Of a stretch of DNA of 16,451 bases, positions 14,626 to 16,451 are shown piece by piece. The DNA is from Hydrogenophaga sp. Lineage in GTDB: Bacteria; Pseudomonadota; Gammaproteobacteria; Burkholderiales; Burkholderiaceae_C. Where the stretch lies: positions 1 to 16,451 of the forward strand of contig JAUXXN010000443.1 of the NCBI GenBank assembly GCA_030684755.1. The letters run 5' to 3'. The notes under the pieces are model-generated. The model was not told the DNA's origin. It saw only the letters and a program-made list of their open reading frames with translations, and did not search any database. The stretch's first letter is position 1. Every line of letters begins with the position of its first letter. The position numbers and the translations under genes are program-made.

Positions 14626-14730
14626 GGCGGCTCCGAGTATCGGCAAAATGTTTGAATTGCATGATGTTGCCGTGCGTTGTGCAGAATTTTTCGCTATTTT
14701 TCAGCCTTTTGACCGCACAATAATCCCACC
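14626..14730. promoter_or_regulatory. putA / Lrp-type regulator divergent promoter region
   Basis: 105 bases between two divergent starts. Three T-tracts, 14687-14691, 14697-14701 and 14707-14710, are spaced at exactly 10 bases; the first two sit in the repeated heptamer ATTTTTC. Such phasing predicts intrinsic DNA bending, which is common where Lrp-family proteins bind. TTGACC at 14709-14714 is a possible -35 box but lies too near the regulator start to serve it. No clear -10 box was assigned for either gene. Confidence 0.5.
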
Positions 14731-15204
14731 ATGACCGAGACACCCCAAACGCTTGACCGCATCGACCTGCGCATTTTGAAGGCGCTGCAGGCCGATGGCC
14801 GCCTGTCCAACCTGAAGCTGGCCGAGGCGGTGGCGCTATCGCCCACTGCCGTGCTGGCGCGCACACAGTGCCTGCAACGCGAGGGCTACATCTTGGGTTT
14901 TGAGGCGCGGCTGAACCCGCTCAAGCTGGGTCGGGGCATGATGGTTTTTGTCGAGGTGTCGCTGGACCGCACCACGCACAACGTGTTTGACGCCTTCAAA
15001 GCGGCGGTGCAGGTACACGACACCATCATGGAATGCCACATGGTGGCGGGCGGTTTTGACTACCTGCTCAAAACCCGCATGGCCGACATGGCCGCCTACC
15101 GCGACTTTGCGGGCAGCGTGCTGTGGCAACTGCCCGGCGTGCGCGAGACGCGCACCTACGCGGTGATGGAAGAGGTGAAAAACAGCACCCGGCTGCCTCT
15201 GTAA
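14731..15204 (+). CDS. putR: Lrp/AsnC-family transcriptional regulator, probable regulator of proline catabolism
   Basis: 157 residues, the usual length. Residues ~8-60 form the helix-turn-helix (LDRIDLRILKALQADGR; NLKLAEAVALSPTAVLART, the recognition region). Residues ~70-150 form the RAM effector/oligomer domain (MMVFVEVSLDRTT, ECHMVAGGFDYLLKTRMADM, LPGVRETRTYAVMEEVK). It is divergent from putA with 105 bases between the starts. This is the arrangement of PutR, an Lrp-type activator of putA that responds to proline in alphaproteobacteria such as Agrobacterium; the role here is inferred from family and position. The gene also has the typical ability of the family to regulate itself through the shared region. 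No SD of note precedes the ATG. Confidence 0.88.
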   Translation: MTETPQTLDRIDLRILKALQADGRLSNLKLAEAVALSPTAVLARTQCLQREGYILGFEARLNPLKLGRGMMVFVEVSLDRTTHNVFDAFKAAVQVHDTIMECHMVAGGFDYLLKTRMADMAAYRDFAGSVLWQLPGVRETRTYAVMEEVKNSTRLPL

Positions 15205-15225
15205 GCGCCAGCGCTTGGGTGTTTT
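15203..15225. terminator. Possible weak terminator between converging genes
   Basis: AAGCGC-CA-GCGCTT palindrome (15203-15216) followed by GGGTGTTTT. The stem is short and overlaps the regulator stop codon. It lies in the 24-base gap between the converging Lrp-type and yggS genes and may end both transcripts weakly. Confidence 0.3.
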
Positions 15226-15228
15226 GGA

Positions 15229-15933
15229 TCAGGTCCGGGCTGCCCTGCTGCCAAAAATGGCCCGACCCACACGCACCAGGGTGGAACCGGCGGCAATGGC
15301 AGCGTCCAAGTCGTCGCTCATGCCCATGGACAAGGTGTCCAGCCCCAGGCCACGTGCGTTGAGTCCGTCAAACAAAGCCTTGGCCTCTAAAAAAACCTCA
15401 CGCTGCGCTTCAAAACCCTCAGCAGGTTCGGGAATGCACATGAGCCCCCGCAGTTTCAAGCGCGGCAACAGCGCCACCGCTTCGGCCAGCGCAAGCAAGT
15501 CGGCGGGTGCCACACCCGACTTGGTCGGCCCACCGTCCACATTCACCTGCAAACACACCTGCAGCGGCGGCATGTCGGGCGGACGCTGCTCGCTCAGGCG
15601 CTGGGCAATTTTGAGCCGGTCCACCGACTGCACCCAGTCAAAATGCGCGGCCACCAGCCGGGTTTTGTTGCTTTGCACAGGCCCAATGCAGTGCCACTGC
15701 AGTGTGGCTCCAGGGTGCGAGTCGCGCAGGGCCAAGATTTTCTCGACCCCTTCTTGAATGTAGTTTTCGCCAAATGCCCGCTGACCAGCGGCCACGGCTT
15801 CGGCCACCGCCTCCGGAGCAAACGTCTTGGAGACGGCCAGCAAACCAACCTGCGTTGCCACGCGTTCCACATGGGCGCAGGCCCGCTGAATACGCGCATT
15901 CAGGTCTTGGAGATTGCCTTCAATCGTCGTCAT
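15229..15933 (-). CDS. yggS: YggS-family pyridoxal 5'-phosphate homeostasis protein
   Basis: 234 residues; binds PLP without known catalysis and keeps free PLP and amino-acid pools balanced. It is a single alanine-racemase-like barrel: LLAVSKTF with the PLP-linking lysine K36, FGENYIQEG, WHCIGPVQSNKTR, QVNVDGGPTKSG, RGLMCIPEP, LSMGMSDDLDAAI and GSTLVRVGRAIFG, all standard for the family. The ATG at 15933 gives the usual MTTIEGNL start and places the lysine at 36 as in E. coli YggS; a frame extension of nine codons upstream (to 15960) is unlikely. It is divergent from pilT with 38 bases between the starts, a common betaproteobacterial and pseudomonad arrangement. Nothing looks abnormal. Confidence 0.96.
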   Translation of the reverse strand: MTTIEGNLQDLNARIQRACAHVERVATQVGLLAVSKTFAPEAVAEAVAAGQRAFGENYIQEGVEKILALRDSHPGATLQWHCIGPVQSNKTRLVAAHFDWVQSVDRLKIAQRLSEQRPPDMPPLQVCLQVNVDGGPTKSGVAPADLLALAEAVALLPRLKLRGLMCIPEPAEGFEAQREVFLEAKALFDGLNARGLGLDTLSMGMSDDLDAAIAAGSTLVRVGRAIFGSRAART

Positions 15934-15971
15934 AATCGGTCCGTCGTACCAACACAGCACGGGACCCCGGG
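15934..15971. promoter_or_regulatory. yggS / pilT divergent intergenic gap
   Basis: Only 38 bases separate the two start codons, so the promoters of each gene must reach into the opposite gene or overlap. No -10/-35 pair could be assigned. The gap ends in the GC-rich run GGGACCCCGGG just before the pilT ATG. Confidence 0.3.
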
Positions 15972-16451
15972 ATGGACATCACGCAACTGCTCGCTTTCAG
16001 TGTCAAAAATAAAGCCTCTGACCTGCACCTATCGGCTGGCCTGCCGCCCATGATACGGGTGCACGGCGACGTGCGGCGCATCAACGTCGAACCGCTGGAC
16101 CACAAGATGGTGCACAGCATGGTGTACGACATCATGAACGACAACCAGCGCAAACACTACGAAGAGTTTTTGGAGTGCGACTTTTCGTTTGAGATCGAAG
16201 GTTTGGCGCGTTTTCGTGTCAACGCCTTCAACCACAACCGGGGCGCAGGAGCGGTGTTCCGAACCATTCCTAGCAAAATCCTCACGCTTGAACAGCTCAA
16301 CGCGCCCAAGATTTTTGGAGACCTGGCCTTGCGTCCACGTGGCATGGTGCTGGTTACCGGTCCCACGGGATCGGGCAAGTCCACCACGCTGGCGGCCATG
16401 GTCAACCACCTCAACGAAACCGAGTACGGCCACATCCTCACCGTGGAAGAC
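15972..16451 (+). CDS. pilT: Twitching motility ATPase PilT (3' end outside window)
   Basis: First 160 residues of about 345; the frame is open to the right edge. PilT is the cytoplasmic hexameric ATPase that depolymerises type IV pili for retraction, twitching and DNA uptake. The N-terminal PAS-like domain shows [35 protein letters not shown] and [20 protein letters not shown]. The Walker A motif [10 protein letters not shown] begins at residue 130, with lysine at 136, the same position as in Pseudomonas PilT. The Asp box begins at the edge (ILTVED). The ATG at 15972 gives the canonical MDITxLL start. It is divergent from yggS, the usual neighbour. pilU often follows in this group but cannot be seen here. 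Confidence 0.97.
   Translation, partial: MDITQLLAFSVKNKASDLHLSAGLPPMIRVHGDVRRINVEPLDHKMVHSMVYDIMNDNQRKHYEEFLECDFSFEIEGLARFRVNAFNHNRGAGAVFRTIPSKILTLEQLNAPKIFGDLALRPRGMVLVTGPTGSGKSTTLAAMVNHLNETEYGHILTVED

Noticed and set aside
14626..14646. TTG start for PutA seven codons upstream
   Set aside because: The ATG at 14625 has GGAG at a good distance. The TTG lacks a better ribosome site, and the extension has no family support.
1..16451. CRISPR arrays, tRNA and rRNA genes
   Set aside because: No regularly spaced repeats and no tRNA- or rRNA-like segments were recognised anywhere in the window.

Overview
The window looks like chromosome of a betaproteobacterium of the order Burkholderiales, most likely Comamonadaceae. 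This is inferred from the GC-rich codon use, the divergent yggS/pilT pair, the malate synthase G gene, the short PutA with a divergent Lrp-type regulator, and a CCCTCTCCC/GGGAGAGGG-type dispersed hairpin. No RNA genes, CRISPR array, complete insertion sequence or integrase were seen.

Left part (1-5342): the 3' end of malate synthase G (glcB) enters from the left edge and ends in a strong UUCG-loop terminator. A solitary 1237-residue type IIG-like restriction-modification gene follows (1163-4876). It joins an N-terminal PD-(D/E)XK nuclease motif to an N6-adenine methyltransferase and a target-recognition region. Downstream of it lie two head-truncated fragments: the antisense 3' end of an enoyl-CoA hydratase gene, and a second, diverged 3' end of glcB with its own hairpin repeat and its own terminator. 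The defence gene is therefore bracketed by two homologous glcB-tail-plus-terminator blocks. This is the scar of an integration or recombination event and the most interesting structure in the window.

Middle part (5497-10009): two cyclic-di-GMP genes follow each other. The first is a multi-pass membrane PAS-GGDEF diguanylate cyclase. The second is a periplasmic solute-binding-domain sensor fused to PAS-GGDEF-EAL. A small conserved-looking protein overlaps the stop of the second gene by four bases.

Accessory patch (10006-11621): a run of small or broken genes. It holds the C-terminal stub of a macro (ADP-ribose-binding) domain protein, an intact Phd/YefM-RelE toxin-antitoxin pair with a visible promoter and repeats, an unrecognised ORF coupled to the toxin by an ATGA overlap, and a decayed YgjP/M48-type metallopeptidase gene. 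Together these look like a small, eroding defence or stress locus.

Right part (11644-16451): housekeeping genes. PutA (proline to glutamate) lies on the minus strand, divergent from an Lrp/AsnC regulator that probably controls it. The intergenic region carries three T-tracts phased at 10 bp. YggS (PLP homeostasis) is on the minus strand, divergent from pilT, the type IV pilus retraction ATPase, which runs off the right edge.
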